Assembly: GCA_003996215.1 (NCBI GenBank)
Contig: QJPP01007600.1
Span: 1-64,000 of the forward strand
Source: Jaltomata sinuosa
Taxonomy: Eukaryota > Streptophyta > Magnoliopsida > Solanales > Solanaceae
Direction: 5' to 3'
Length of the DNA: 64,000 bases
The position numbers and the translations under genes are program-made. Positions 24,410 to 36,258 of the stretch are shown here, piece by piece (positions within the stretch are counted from its first letter, which is position 1; every line of letters starts with the position of its first letter). Under the pieces are notes generated by a model. The model saw nothing but the letters and a program-made list of their open reading frames with translations, was not told where the DNA came from and searched no databases.

Positions 24410-26489
24410 TGTAATGACCCTTCGGGTCATTTATGCATTTTTGCCTTTCTTGTACCGTTAGAGCTTTCTTGTAGCTGCCCCAAGTCATTTAAGGTTTGTC
24501 GGGACCAGTATTTCAGTGCCCGGGCCATTTTTTTGGTCTTTATGGTGGTATGATAAGTTTTGTGTCAAATGTCTCAGAGAGTTTCCCTCAATATATAAAG
24601 ATTTTGAAGTCCCACGACCTACCAAATCGAAGGTCTACGAGTCTAGTTTCCAACGCATAAAACCTCACGTCAAACCGATCTTGGAGTAAAAAGTTATGAC
24701 TATTTTACCGCGGACTGTCTAGGGAGAAACTGGGTCGCGAACCGGGTCGGGTCAAAATCGATTTAAAGCCTCAAATTCGCATTTTAAAACTCCAACACAG
24801 TTCTGAAACAGAGAGAAAACACAAGGGAGGGTTCCAAGAGAGTTCTTGAGTGATCAAGGTACGTTTTTGGTGATTTATATCGCTAAAGTTTGCCCCCGTG
24901 CCTAGAAACGCGATCTCTACGCGTGGCAATCATTTTCCCCTTTGATAAGCCATGTTTCGAGCTGGTTTTAGATGATAAGACTTGGTATTTCTTTGTGTTT
25001 CTTCAAGATATACACTTGGTTTGCTAAGGTAAACATCTCGGGGATCTTTTATCATCATTTTTATGAAGTTCTACGGACGTTTTGTCAAGTTATGATCCTT
25101 TAGGGAAATTTGCCGATTTAAGCTCAATTATGAACTGTTTATAGGTGAGTATAAGTTGTGTATATATAGTGTTTGTGAAGCTTTGGACGTAAGGAACAAT
25201 TTCCGTGAAGGAACTAGGGGCATTCAGACGTTCGTTGGAAGTTATTTTTGTGATTCGGAGCTTCACAGAGCAGTTCGAGCCTGGACGACGTTGTTTCCGC
25301 AGCTAGTAATCGGATGACAAGTAGGATACGGTTTATTTTCCCTAGACTTCACATATATAGGATAAAATTGTATTAATGGGCATCCTTGGGTTGGGTTTAT
25401 TAGGTTGGTACCACAGTCTTTGACATCTTTATTCATGTCCGATTATTTTTCTTCCTTCGATGTTTGTAGTATTTATTTTATACGCTTTATTCACCCTTGT
25501 GGTCCTGTGTGTCCTTGTATTGACTCTAGAACATATATGGTAGGATATTGAGAATGTCCGTGAGTACCGTACATCGTTATTACTGTTATAGAGCTGGCTA
25601 TGTGTGATATAGAATGATTGGAGCCTGTGCAGGGCCGATAGGTTGATTGTGAGCTGTTGGGTGGCTATTTATGTTGATCATTCATTTCCATGCATATAAA
25701 GAGGATTTATCCATGTTTTAATATGGTTTGGCTTCGGGCCTACTAGAATTGTTTTCTAAACCTTTCATGGCCCCAGGGGCCCATTTTCGATAGGAAATGA
25801 ACTGAAAATGGTTGGCTTTAACTTATGAATATTCTTGGGGTAAAAGAAGGTCAAATTATGATTTCTATCACCAGTTTTACTATTAATGCTAGACTCAGCA
25901 GGGCCGGGGTACTAGTTGAGTTTCTTACTAAACCGAGATGATTTTAGTCTCGGACGGACCGAGCATCTGAGATAACTTTCTACTGTTTAGACCCAATTAC
26001 GTCCGGGCACCCTTGGAGAGGTTTTTGAGATATTTTCCCACTACTTTAGTCCTAGACAGGGTCTGGGCATGCACATTCGAGACTGGGTCTGTATCTTGAA
26101 CCCAAATTTGCTTTCGGATTATAGGTTTTGATATTGAGTTTTAGTATGGTGTCCGGGACCTCCATGGACCTTGCCGTCTGGGCCTGGGGCTTTGGGAAGC
26201 ATGTGCCGGAGGGATCGTATACGTCAGAGTAGAGGTATACGGGCAGTGTCCTTTCATGGAACCTACCTGATGGGCCTGATCAGCACCGGAGAGGGTACAT
26301 ACAGAGATACCATTTCACTTGAGATCTTCATGCATCATATCATTCATTGTTTGAGGCTTCACCCTTGTTTGTTGTTTGTTGATTGTACGCTCAGGTAGTA
26401 TGGGATGCCGGAGGGTTTGTTTTAACTTGTTTGTGTTCCTCGATTGTATGGGCGACCGGGGGACTGTAGATAGACTCTTGTTATTTACT
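24410..26489 (+). repeat. A: 3' LTR, left part
   Basis: Starts TGTAATGACCC and follows the family LTR until TTGTTATTTACT, where Z continues with TACAGAG. Here it switches abruptly to CTAAACTG, a sequence native to the K LTR at 15453. The switch point shares only ACT with the incoming sequence (26487-26489). Confidence 0.87.
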
Positions 26490-29400
26490 CTAAACTGAAA
26501 ATGCAATCTGAAGAAAGTCAAAATAGGAACAATACCAATATCCCAACCGTGACCTGCATAAACACCATGTCAGCCCAACACTACCTTACCTTTCCCTACT
26601 GCAGGCCCCACAATAATCATATCTTCGGCCACACATCACCTCTGAAACTCAAGAAACAACTAATTAGAACAATCATAACATAGAAATGCAATATATGATG
26701 AAAAACACAATATATAGGCTCAACCTGCGGAACAAACTCACGCCTTATAAAAGAGAAATACATAAGTATGACCATGGAGAAATACTCATGCCTTACAGGT
26801 CATCGTAATGCTATGGGCTCGACCATGCAAAAATACTCACGCCTTACAAGTCCTCAAAAAATCATGGGCTCGACCATGCGGAAAGATCTCATGCCTTACA
26901 AATCATCATGAGCCCTCTAGGCAATCACAAAAAAAAATTCAATAAAATGTGATAAAATATGCAACACACAATATAATCCAATACAAGCCTTTAAGGTAGC
27001 CCCCACCAACCCAAGAACAATCGTACCTCCTCCATACAACAACTATAATACCATGATAAACCCAACCATCACTATAATCTGATAAGCAAAATCACATATA
27101 CACCACCTCTTACTAAAAACTAAATATGAAACAAACATCATTGGATATAAGTTTATAACAAGAATAATACCAACAACAATTTAGAGATATCTAACAGTCG
27201 ACGCTTCTATGACACGGTAGACACAAAGCTTTAAAATCTTAATAAATCAAGCCAAAAAAAAGTAGCATTTACATACTTTTAACGTCATCCCTCGTTTCTT
27301 GACTCTTAACCACTGATTTTTAAAAGTTGCACATCTAATAACTTGGTACCAGCTAACAACTTATCCTTCGATAGGAAAGAGTGAAAACTTTAGGTTCAGA
27401 AGCAGCAGACATATCCTTATTTTGAATCCTGTCTGAACATACTTGAGAAATATTTGAACTTACAAATGATTATTAGGCACATATATTTGAATCCAAAACA
27501 GAAAAATGAAAATCATCCCAACACTTGCCTCATTGAAAAAATTGACATTATATATGTGTATGCATATAGAGAAAATGGTGGTTGCCATTATATTTTCCAA
27601 AATTAAAATATGCAGGTGAACTAAGGTATACAAGTATATATAATATAATACACCAAGATTATGCACGGGGTGGCAAAAATGATTAAATGTAATAGAGAAT
27701 AAAATATTTTCTACCATAATTGATAACAAACATCCACCTATCTATATATCTATATAAAAAAAGATTTTTAGCTTGCTGATGTGGCGCTCTTGTAATGACC
27801 CTTCCGGTTATTTATGCGTTTTTGCCTTTCTTGTACTGTTAGAGCTTTCATGTAGTGATCCTAAGTCATTTAAGACTTTTTGGGACTAGTAGTTTAGTGC
27901 CCGGGCCATTTGTTTGGTCTTTATAGTCGTATGATAAGTTTTGAAGTCAAGCAAGTCGGCAAAAGTTATTGTTTCTTTAATAAATTTTCTGAACTTTGGG
28001 TCAAATATCTCAGATCTTGTCTCTCAATATATAAAGATTTAGAAGTCCCCCAACCTACCAAATCAAAGGTCTATGAGTCTAGTTTCCAATGCATAAAACC
28101 TCACATCCAACCGATCTTGGAGTAAGTTATGACTGTTTTACCGCGGACTGTCTGGGCAGAAACCGGGTCGCGAACCGAGTCGGGTCAAAATCATTTTAAA
28201 GCCTCAAATTCACGTTTTAAAACTCCAAAACAGTCCTGAAATAGAGATAAAACATAAGGGAGGGTTCCAAGAGAGTTCTTGAGTGGTGAAGGTGCATTTT
28301 TGGTGATTTTTATCGCTAAAGTTTGCCCCCATGCCTAGAAACGCGATCTCTACATGTGACAATCATTTTCCCCTTTGATAAGCCACGTTTGGAGCTGGTT
28401 TCAAACAATAAGACTTGGTATTTCTTGGTGTTTCTTCAAGATTTACACTTGGTTTGATAAGGTAACCATCTCGGGATTCTTTTATGTTCATTTTTATGAA
28501 GTTATATGGACGTTTCGTCAAGTTATGATCCTTTTGGGAAATTTGCCAATTTAATCTCAATATGAACTATTTATAGGTGAGTATAAGTTGCATATATATA
28601 GTGTTTGGAATCTTAGGACGTAAGAAACAATTTTCGTGAAGGAACTATGGGCATTCGGATGTTCATTGAAAGGTATTTTTGTGATTCAGAGCTTTCAGAG
28701 CAGTTCAAACCTGGACGACACTGTTCCCGAAGCTAGTCATAGGATGACAAGTAGGTTACAATTTATTTTCCCTAGAATCCATATATATAGGATAAAATTG
28801 TATTAATGGGCATTCTTGGGTTGGGTTTATTAGGTTGGTACCACAGACCTTGACCGCTTTATTCATGTCCAATTATTTTTCTTTCTCCGATGTTTGTAGT
28901 ATTTGTTTTATACGCTTTATTCACCCTTGTGGTACTCTATGGATTTGTATTGACTCTGGAACATAGATGGTCGGATATTAGGAATGTTCGTGAGTTCCAA
29001 ACATTGTTATTACTGTTATAGAGTTGGCTATGTGTGATGTAGAATGATTGGAGCCTGTGCAGGGCCGATAGGTTGATTGTGAGATGCTGGGAGGTTATTT
29101 GTGTTGATCATTCATTTACATGCATATAAAGATTATTTATCCATGTTTTACTATGGTTTGGCTTCGGGCCTACTAGAATAGTTTTCTAAACCTTTCATGG
29201 CCTCGGGGCCCATTTTCGATAGGAAATGAACTGAAAATGGTTGGATTTAACTTATGAATATTCTTGGGGTAAAAGAAGGTCAAATTATTATTTCTATCAC
29301 TAGTTTTACCTTTAACGCTAGACTCGGGAGGGCCGGGGTACTAGTTGAGTTTCTTACTAAACCAGGACGATTTTAGTCTCGGTCAGACCGAGCATCTGAG

Positions 29401-30040
29401 ATGAATTTCTACTGTTTAGACCCGGTTATGTACGGGCTCCCTTGGAGGGGTTTTTGAAATATTTTCCTACTACTTTATTCTTGGACAGGGTCTGGGCATG
29501 CATATTCGAGACTAGGTCTCTATCTTGAACCCAGACTTGCTTTCCGATGACAGTTTTTGATATTAAGTTTTAGTATGGGGTCCGGGACCTCCATGGACCT
29601 TGTCGTCCAGGCTTAGGGCTTCGGGCTACGTGTGCTGGAGGGAGGGTATACGATGGAGTAGAGGTATATGGGAAGTGTCCTTCCATGGAACCTACCTGTT
29701 GGGCCCTATCGGCATCGGAGGGGGTACATACAGAGATACCATTTCACTTGAGATCTTCATGCATCATATCATTCATTGTTTGAGGCTCCACCTTTGTTTG
29801 CTATTTTTTGATTGTACGCTCCGATAGTATGGATACCGGAGGGTTTGTTTTCAGTTGTTTGTGTTCCTCGGTTGTATGGGAGGCTGGGGAATTGTAGGTA
29901 AACTCTTGTTATTAACTTATGGAATTGTTCCCTGTTACGGTTAAATATGAAATTGGTTACTTCTAAGCTGTTAGTTTCTGGATTTGAGATTGATATGATT
30001 AGTTGAGTTTGACTCCTGTCTCCGAGCATGCCTATCATTA
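26487..30040 (+). repeat. 3.55 kb duplicate of 15453-19006 copied into the A 3' LTR
   Basis: The offset from the source is a constant 11034 bp. The copy contains the right part of the K 3' LTR, the Helitron 5' end (27733), the GCTCT target duplication (27786-27790) and the first 2.25 kb of the A LTR (from 27791). By eye I count fewer than 30 differences over the whole length. Beyond about 30040 the match to the 5' LTR drops sharply, which marks the return to the original 3' LTR. Confidence 0.88.
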
Positions 30041-30810
30041 ATCTTCCCCTATTCCTCTTACACTTGAGGTTATCGGTATACCGCCCATTTAGTAAACTTA
30101 TTATGTATATACTGTTATGGCAAGGATCCCAGGTGCATTGTTTCTTACTTTCATCTGTGCCTGTTGTGTATATATTCTGCTTCCTAGCCTCACATGTTAT
30201 TATGTTGACTTCCCTTTGGGCTAGTTCCTGTGTACCTTTTGTTGATTTCTGTGACTACTTGCTTCTATTATGTTTGTTACTGCGCTTTTATCTTATATGT
30301 GCCCAGTTGACCTATGATGCCTACTGGGTACTTATGCTTCGCATTTGGTGCTCACCCCACCCCCTGCATATTTTGGTGCATATCCTAGCGTGGGTCATTG
30401 CCATTACGTCGTTGTGATTCATGCTCGGAGATCTTTTGGGGACTACTTCAGACTGAGGGTGAGCTCTTGGTGACCGGAGCTTAGCTTTAGTTTATCTTTT
30501 TCTTTATGTACTCTATTACCATTCAGAGACATCTGTATAAATTATTTTGGACCGTTTGCACTCCATGTATGTAGTTTCATGCTCTATACTATGATACCAG
30601 GTTTTGGGGTTTGATTTAGCTTCCGCATATGTATATATATATTCCTGTTATCTATTCTCTTCATCTTGTTCCCTTACTTTTGCTTATTAAACTGTTCTTC
30701 CACTTATTTGTTAGATGGTAGTCCATTACTAACTGTTCTGGGCTACGGAGATTGGTTCGCCTACTGGGGGGTTGTAGGTGACATCATTACCGAGAAATTG
30801 GGTCGTGACA
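27791..30810 (+). repeat. Composite LTR closing element A
   Basis: It reads as one full family LTR (TGTAATGACCC to GGGTCGTGACA) but is a hybrid. 27791 to about 30040 is a young copy of the 5' LTR, and the last 770 bp are the original 3' LTR end, followed by GCTCT. Taken alone it could be mistaken for a solo LTR with perfect target duplications on both sides (27786-27790 and 30811-30815). Confidence 0.82.
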
Positions 30811-32752
30811 GCTCTGTATGAGCAGGAAATGACATCAAATTTTTGGCCTCTTTCCTCTAATTTTATTTTAGTTTAATCAATTATTAAAATTAAGGGAGTA
30901 CATACAGAGGCAGTCAAAAGTTTGTGTCAAAGCATTGCTTGCTTCTCCACTGGTCGTTTCACCCAAACGCCTCCACTTTACCCATTGTAGAGAAAATATC
31001 AACAGAAAGAAGAAGTTTTTCAGACTCCAGCAAACAAGATTCAAAGGTACAAAGATCCCAAGTTTGTTCTTTCAGACAAACTTCTAAAACCCTAAATTAG
31101 AATTTTTTTTTGTGTCCCAACTTTTTGTTGCTACAACTACCGTGTACTCTTCGCTGGCTTTCCTCTTAGTTTCTAATAATCTTCGACTTAATCCTTTGGG
31201 CATGGGTGATGACTCCATTTTTTGTTCTTTTTTCTTTTGTTGATTTCCTTCAAGATTCAACTTAATGTCATAGTAAAAGATGAGGAAATTAAAGAGCCAG
31301 CAGAATGAAAAAACATAGAAAGTGTAATTCATGTGTACTGTACTTGATCTTGTGTTTTTATAAATTTGTTTTTGCTTTTGTTATAAAGCGATAAAGTTTG
31401 CATCTTTTGATTATTGTGCGATTTATTTTGTGAGATTTGATTAATATTTAATGGGTTCGATTTATTGAATTTTTTCTTTCTTACTATCTATGCATATAAC
31501 GTATTTGCTTGCAATTTGTTATATCTATTTTTTCAATCTTCTTCTTGATTTCTACTTGATTTTAAAAGGTCTCTCTAATTCTCTTTTCAACAGGCAATAA
31601 ACTCAAATTATTATTTTTGCTTATAGATAGAAGATATAGAATGTGGTCCCAGTAATATTCAAACATTTTCATTATTCATCTACAATAAAAAGAAAGACAT
31701 TTGAAGCTTTCTATTGTTAGATCTTTTCTAGAAATTTTTAATGGATTTTGAGAGTTTGTTTTGCAGATAGCATTAAATGATAGAAGGATATTGTTAGGTA
31801 ATTGTTTTGACTTTTGAGACACTTTCAAAATGATGCGGCTAAAAAAAGCAATAATCATACATTTCCAATATTCTAATTCTTGATGCAGGAGATGATCCTA
31901 GACAATATCCAACTCAGGTTTGCACCTTTTGAAAATAATTATTTTTTTGTACGTGGATGGTGTGACAAAAATGAGTTTTGAATAATTATTAAATGTATAC
32001 TTGCTTGCATTGTTCAACCAAAATCTATTTTAGTGATTCAAACATATTATTATACGTTGTGATAACTTAAAATGTTATTACTTGATTTATCAGTATCTCG
32101 TGACTTATTCATCCTTCACTTACACCTTAGATGAGTACATGTTCTTAATAGAATAGCAATTGAATCTAAATAGTATAATTAACAAAAAAATCAGGAAAAA
32201 AGTCTTAAATAAAATTTCCTTGCAAATATAAATTCACGTTTCTATTCCAGATGTTAATTGAAATTCATTTTTCTGATAATAACTACTACCTCCGTTTTAA
32301 TTTGTTTGGCCTACTTTCCTTTTTAGTCCGTTTCAAAAAAATATCTCTTTCTCTTTTTAGCAACTCTTTAATTTTAACTTTTCACATGGCATGTTTAAAA
32401 CCACAAGATTAAAGGGCATTTTGGTATATTTGACATATCTTTAATTTATGATCACAAGATTCAAAAGTCTTCTCTGCTTTCTTAAACTCCATGTCAAGTC
32501 AAAATAGGTCAAACAAATTGAAATGGAGGGAGTGCTAAAATATGTGAGATTAGTTGATACTGAGGATAAGTGCAATTTACATGCTTATTTTTGAGTTTTT
32601 TCTGAGAAAATGGGAGTTGTGAAACCATGAAGGAGAGATAAATAGTGGTTGAAACTTAAAGGAAAAGGTTCAGTAAGATGAGGTACCGCTGCCGCACCAT
32701 GGGTAGCTGCTTCTGCCTATTAAAGGCTGAGAGTGAGAATAGTGAACACATA
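30811..32752 (+). mobile_element. Helitron body, second piece, with possible gene-derived sequence
   Basis: AT-rich, without transposon coding sequence. It begins with the GCTCT copy and ends with ACATA before element G. At 31085-31098 it has AAACCCTAAATT, a telo-box-like word common in plant promoters and 5' leaders. At 31889-31917 a 29 bp exon-like stretch lies between a TGCAG and a GT. This could be captured gene sequence, as is usual in plant Helitrons, but I do not recognise the gene. A MITE lies at 32286-32532. Confidence 0.5.
32286..32532. mobile_element. Stowaway-like MITE
   Basis: About 247 bp with imperfect terminal inverted repeats: left CTACCTCCGTTTTAATTTG, right end reading on the other strand CTCCCTCCATTTCAATTTG. 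TA precedes the left end; the right has TG, probably a mutated TA. The CTCCCTCCGT-type terminus is characteristic of Tc1/mariner-related Stowaway MITEs in plants. No coding capacity. Confidence 0.8.
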
Positions 32753-33448
32753 TGTAATGACCCTTCTGGTCATTTACACGTGTTCACCTTTTTTGTACCG
32801 TTAAAGATTTCCTGTAGCGGCCCCAAGTCATTTATGTCTTGCTGGGATCGGTAGTTCGGTGCCCGAGCCATTTGTTTGGTCTTTTTGGCCGTTCCTTATT
32901 TTAGAGCTTTAGACTTTTGAAATCGTTGACTTCAGTCAATATTCTTGGTGAACATGCTCGGGATAGAATTTCGGCAATTCTATTAGCTCCAGAGCATGAA
33001 CTTTGGTCTAGTAGGATCTTTGGTCGGGATACGAAAACTTTTCAGCTTGGAATTCTCTCTCATTCTATGTTTTTAGGCCAGTTGGGCTTGTTTGGTTGAT
33101 TTTGGTTAACATTTGGAGAATATGGCCTCTGATAGAAATTATGTCAGCGTTGTTAGCTTCGAAACAACTAATTTAGGATAAAGAGACCATTCCTTCGGGT
33201 CTCGAGGCTTCCAAACTTGTTTTCGGCCATTGGGTTCTGTTTTGGAAATAGTTGGCCTAAGGTTGGTTTTGGGCATGGGGCCAACCTTTTCATTAAATTG
33301 ACCTACAATGGGATTTTAATCAATTCTATTGGATCTGGAATTCCTTTTCTAGTGAAATAGCTCTATTCATTTATGTCTGTAGGCCCCAGATGAATCCCAA
33401 AGGTCCATTCAAAATTTTCAGCTTGGCTGAGTTTAGTTTTACCTGTTG

Positions 33449-33600
33449 GGTCCGCATTTGCGGACATTTGACCGCATTTGCAGCCACTGCAATTGTGGTG
33501 AAATACCGCATTTGTGGTGTTTTTCCACATTTGTGGTGCTTTGGTCGCATTTGCGGAGTCCGCAATTGCGACAAAAGTGTCACAATTGTGATATCTGCTG
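33449..33600. repeat. G LTR: cluster of CCGCATTTGCGG-type words
   Basis: At least nine variants of GCATTTGCGG, CCGCAATTGC and their complements within 150 bp. The sister LTR has the same cluster at 47400-47530. Each word is nearly palindromic, so the stretch can be read the same way on both strands. Confidence 0.65.
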
Positions 33601-34770
33601 GCGATGTATAAAATTAAGCCTTCTCCTTTATTTTCACATTTCAACTTCGGTCCTCCATTGGTAAAAGCTCCAAAACTCAATTTTATCCACTTCTGCCTAT
33701 CTTTGTTTTGGGGTAAATTCACCATAGCTTCGGGAGCACTTTTCCGTCATTAATCCGGAAGGTTGGTTGCTAATCTCCAATTTTCATTCTTTAAATCCCC
33801 TCCATTATTGTAAATTCTCAAAGCTTGGAAATTACTTGTAGATTTTGTTTTCTTAGGCATGCATGCTCGTGGGTTCGTGGAACTCACCTCCTTGATATTT
33901 TCTCTCGTTGTGGAAAGTGATTCTCGCCCAATTTCTGGTTTTTCGTTCCTAAATTCCTTCTTTGGTTCCTTGACTTGTAGGGTCTATTTTAGATCGAATT
34001 TCATGCCCAAATGCTTCAATTTTCTGGGCATGTGCTCCTATGATCATGGTAATCATTCTGTGCTTCTTTATTTTCAACTTCGAGTTGCGAGATCGACAGG
34101 CCCGTCGGTGACCCAAAATTCAGCCCGACTATAATTATAGCGATATGGGTATCATTAATCTCCTCTTGATGTGTAGATTAGTGCGTTGATAGTGGTTTTG
34201 CAATTTGTAGCTTCCCGGAGCAGTTCAAGCCTGGATGATTGCGTTCTCGCAGCTAGTCATCGGATGACAGGTAGGTTATGGCTTTCCCTACCTAGACTCT
34301 GCATATATAGGCTATAACTGCATTAATTAGTATACTTGGGTGGATTTTTTAAGGTTGGTACCCTAGAACTTGAGTCTTTTCTGTCCGTTTATTTCATACG
34401 CTGATTTTAGTATTCGTGTAGTATTGTATATTACCCTTGTGGTCCTATATGGCCTGGTATTGACTCTGGAACATAGATGGTGGGTTATTTGGGGATGTCC
34501 GCGAGTCCTGGACATAGATATATTATTCTAGGTTGGTTATGTCTATTGTAGAGCTGTTGGGCCTGTTCAGGACCGGTAGGAATATTTGTGAGTCGTTGCG
34601 CTAATTTATGTTTGTGTGAGAGCATATCATCCATGAAAAATGTTTTTCCCTGCATGTTATATCACTGTTTTGGCTTCGAGCCTACTATGGATGACTTTTT
34701 AAACCTTGCATGGCCTTGGGGGCCCATTTTCAATATAAATAATGATAAAATGGGATTTGGACGATTTCAC

Positions 34771-34926
34771 ACTTGATTTCCTACTGATACTAAACTCAGT
34801 AAGGAATAGCGTAAGACTTGATTTCCTACTGATAGTAGGCTCGATAGGTCAGAGCACTAGACTTGATTTCCGACTGATACTAGGCTCGGCAGGGTAGAGC
34901 ATTAGACTTGATTTTACTACTGAATT
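34771..34926 (+). repeat. 45 bp tandem repeat in the G 5' LTR
   Basis: Three full 45 bp units start at 34771, 34816 and 34861, each opening ACTTGATTTCC and containing CTGATA and GCTCGG-like words. A partial fourth starts at 34906. The sister LTR has the same register at 48706, 48751, 48796 and 48841, so the repeat predates the insertion. Confidence 0.85.
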
Positions 34927-35120
34927 AGACTTGGATACCCTCTGGACACCCTTTGAGAGGGTTATTGAGACTTTTATCACTGATTTAGACCCGAGTATAC
35001 TTCAGACACCCTTTGAGAGGGTCTTTTGAGATTACTACCACTATTTTAGACTCGGTTCAATTCTGAGCATGTACTTTGAGGTTCTTATTCTCTAAGATTT
35101 TGCGTTCGTTACTGTATGTG

Positions 35121-35425
35121 GTTGGGCAGACTCAATGGTCTACGTTTGAGATTCAACAATAGTGTATGCTATATGGGATCAGTTTATGCCTTTGGCTGAG
35201 TTTGCTTATGCGTTGAGGCAACTGAATGTTCACGAGTGCAACTACCCTACTCAGGACTTAGAGTTGGCGGCGGTAGTCTTCGCGCTCAAGATCTGGAGGC
35301 ACTACTTATATGGAGTTCATTGTGAGATATTCACTGATCACTGTAGTCTTCAGTACATTACGAGTCAGTGAGAGTTGAACTCGAGGTAGAGGAGATGAAT
35401 TGAGCTACTGAAAGACTATGATTTC
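35121..35425 (+). pseudogene. Chimeric pol patchwork (internal, integrase and RNase H pieces)
   Basis: Three pieces are joined in the wrong order. 35121-35178 matches G internal sequence near 45455-45512. 35176-35211 matches integrase (WDQFMPLAEFAY). 35211-35420 matches RNase H (LNVHECNYPTQDLELAAVVF, then IFTDHCSLQYITSQ). In a normal gypsy element RNase H precedes integrase. Each join falls on a few shared bases (GGT, GGGATCAG, ATGC). The frame runs open across the integrase-RNase H join (35162-35371), which is chance. It ends where inverted LTR sequence begins. Confidence 0.78.
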
Positions 35426-35587
35426 TCTGGTCATTATGGTACCTACAACCCCCAGTAGGTGAACCAATTCCCGTAGCCCGGAATGGGTAGTAATGGCTAC
35501 TACCTAACCAATACACACAAGAAGCAGAAATAAGCGGAAGCTGAATATAAAGATAGACAACACGGAAGCAATAACCTGAATATACAC
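35419..35587 (-). repeat. F: inverted LTR 3' end of G type
   Basis: On the minus strand this matches the last 170 bp of the G LTR (50310-50470): TTTATATTCAGC, TTGGTTAGGTAGTAGCC, then CCTACTGGGGGTTGTAGG. The final dozen bases are missing at the junction with the RNase H patch, where GATTTC is shared. Confidence 0.8.
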
Positions 35588-36258
35588 ATAAGCACGAACA
35601 AGGATTCATCTCCCTTCTTTTCTAACTAAACAAACCCTTCCTTAACATATACTGAACCATACAAATTCTTTCTCAAATAAGAACCTGGAGCCATTCCCTT
35701 AGTTCTCATACTTACATTGTCAGAACTTAACAAGGCAGGAGAAGAAATAGGACGGATTCCCGACTTACCAAACATGCTATGAATACAACTCAACCATGAG
35801 GCTACGGTTAAGACTTAGTGAAAAATAATAAATCCAAACTCAATCACCATGCTGATTTAAAAGCTCAACTAGAGGGCTACGATTAAAATTCATTCCAACT
35901 GGAATCGAGCAAAACGATAAGACAATCCAACCAAACAAGAAACTGAGGGAGACTATGGAAACAACCCACATACCTGCCAACCTCCTAAACCAACCAAATA
36001 AAAGGGGGGTCGACTCTAATCACCTGAGAAAGAAAAGCCAAACCATGCTCACTTGCATTACCAAGACCTCTCAACTTTAAGACATAATCTCAAACTTCAG
36101 CAAAACCACCGGTAACACCAAACAACCACAAAAACTATCTAGCAACGCTAGAAAACAGCCTAGGCAACTACCATGTAGGACCGCTCAACAAGAAAGACTC
36201 AATCACAAGTCCAGAATCACAACAAAACAGGGATAAACCCAACAAAAAGCAGATTGAT
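35588..36258 (-). repeat. F: inverted copy of the G non-coding internal segment
   Basis: On the minus strand it follows 44345-44990 of G closely, including TAGCGTTGCTAGAT, GTGTTACCGGTGGTT and GGTTTGTTTAGTTGG. Neither copy encodes a recognisable protein. With G it forms an inverted repeat of about 650 bp separated by about 8 kb. Confidence 0.8.

Larger units (their letters stand above)
16757..30810 (+). mobile_element. A: Ty3/gypsy element with an expanded 3' LTR
   Basis: 5' LTR 16757-19771, PBS, gag, protease, RT, RNase H, integrase and tail (19972-24390), 3' LTR from 24410. The 3' LTR runs to 26489, where a 3.55 kb copy of sequence from upstream of and inside the 5' LTR intervenes. The LTR then finishes at 30810. 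The element is flanked by the 5 bp duplication GCTCT (16752-16756 and 30811-30815), so the outer ends are genuine. It lies inside the Helitron body. The internal region is complete in order but broken by stops and frameshifts, and lacks the gag zinc knuckle. Confidence 0.88.
32753..35122 (+). repeat. G: 5' LTR, left part
   Basis: It aligns with 46914-49060 of the 3' LTR. It contains a palindromic word cluster (33449-33600), a TATA-like block near 34300 and a 45 bp tandem repeat (34771 onward). It ends at GTATGTGGT, where the 3' LTR continues CAGGGACC but this copy jumps into pol-derived sequence. Confidence 0.85.

Noticed and set aside
33363..33725. 120-codon minus frame with repeated Cys and Ala residues resembling a small secreted peptide
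   Set aside because: The repeats come from the palindromic GCATTTGCGG cluster in the G LTR. All frames on both strands give repetitive peptides.
34771..34926. CRISPR-like direct repeats with 45 bp period
   Set aside because: Contiguous tandem units without spacers, inside a plant LTR.
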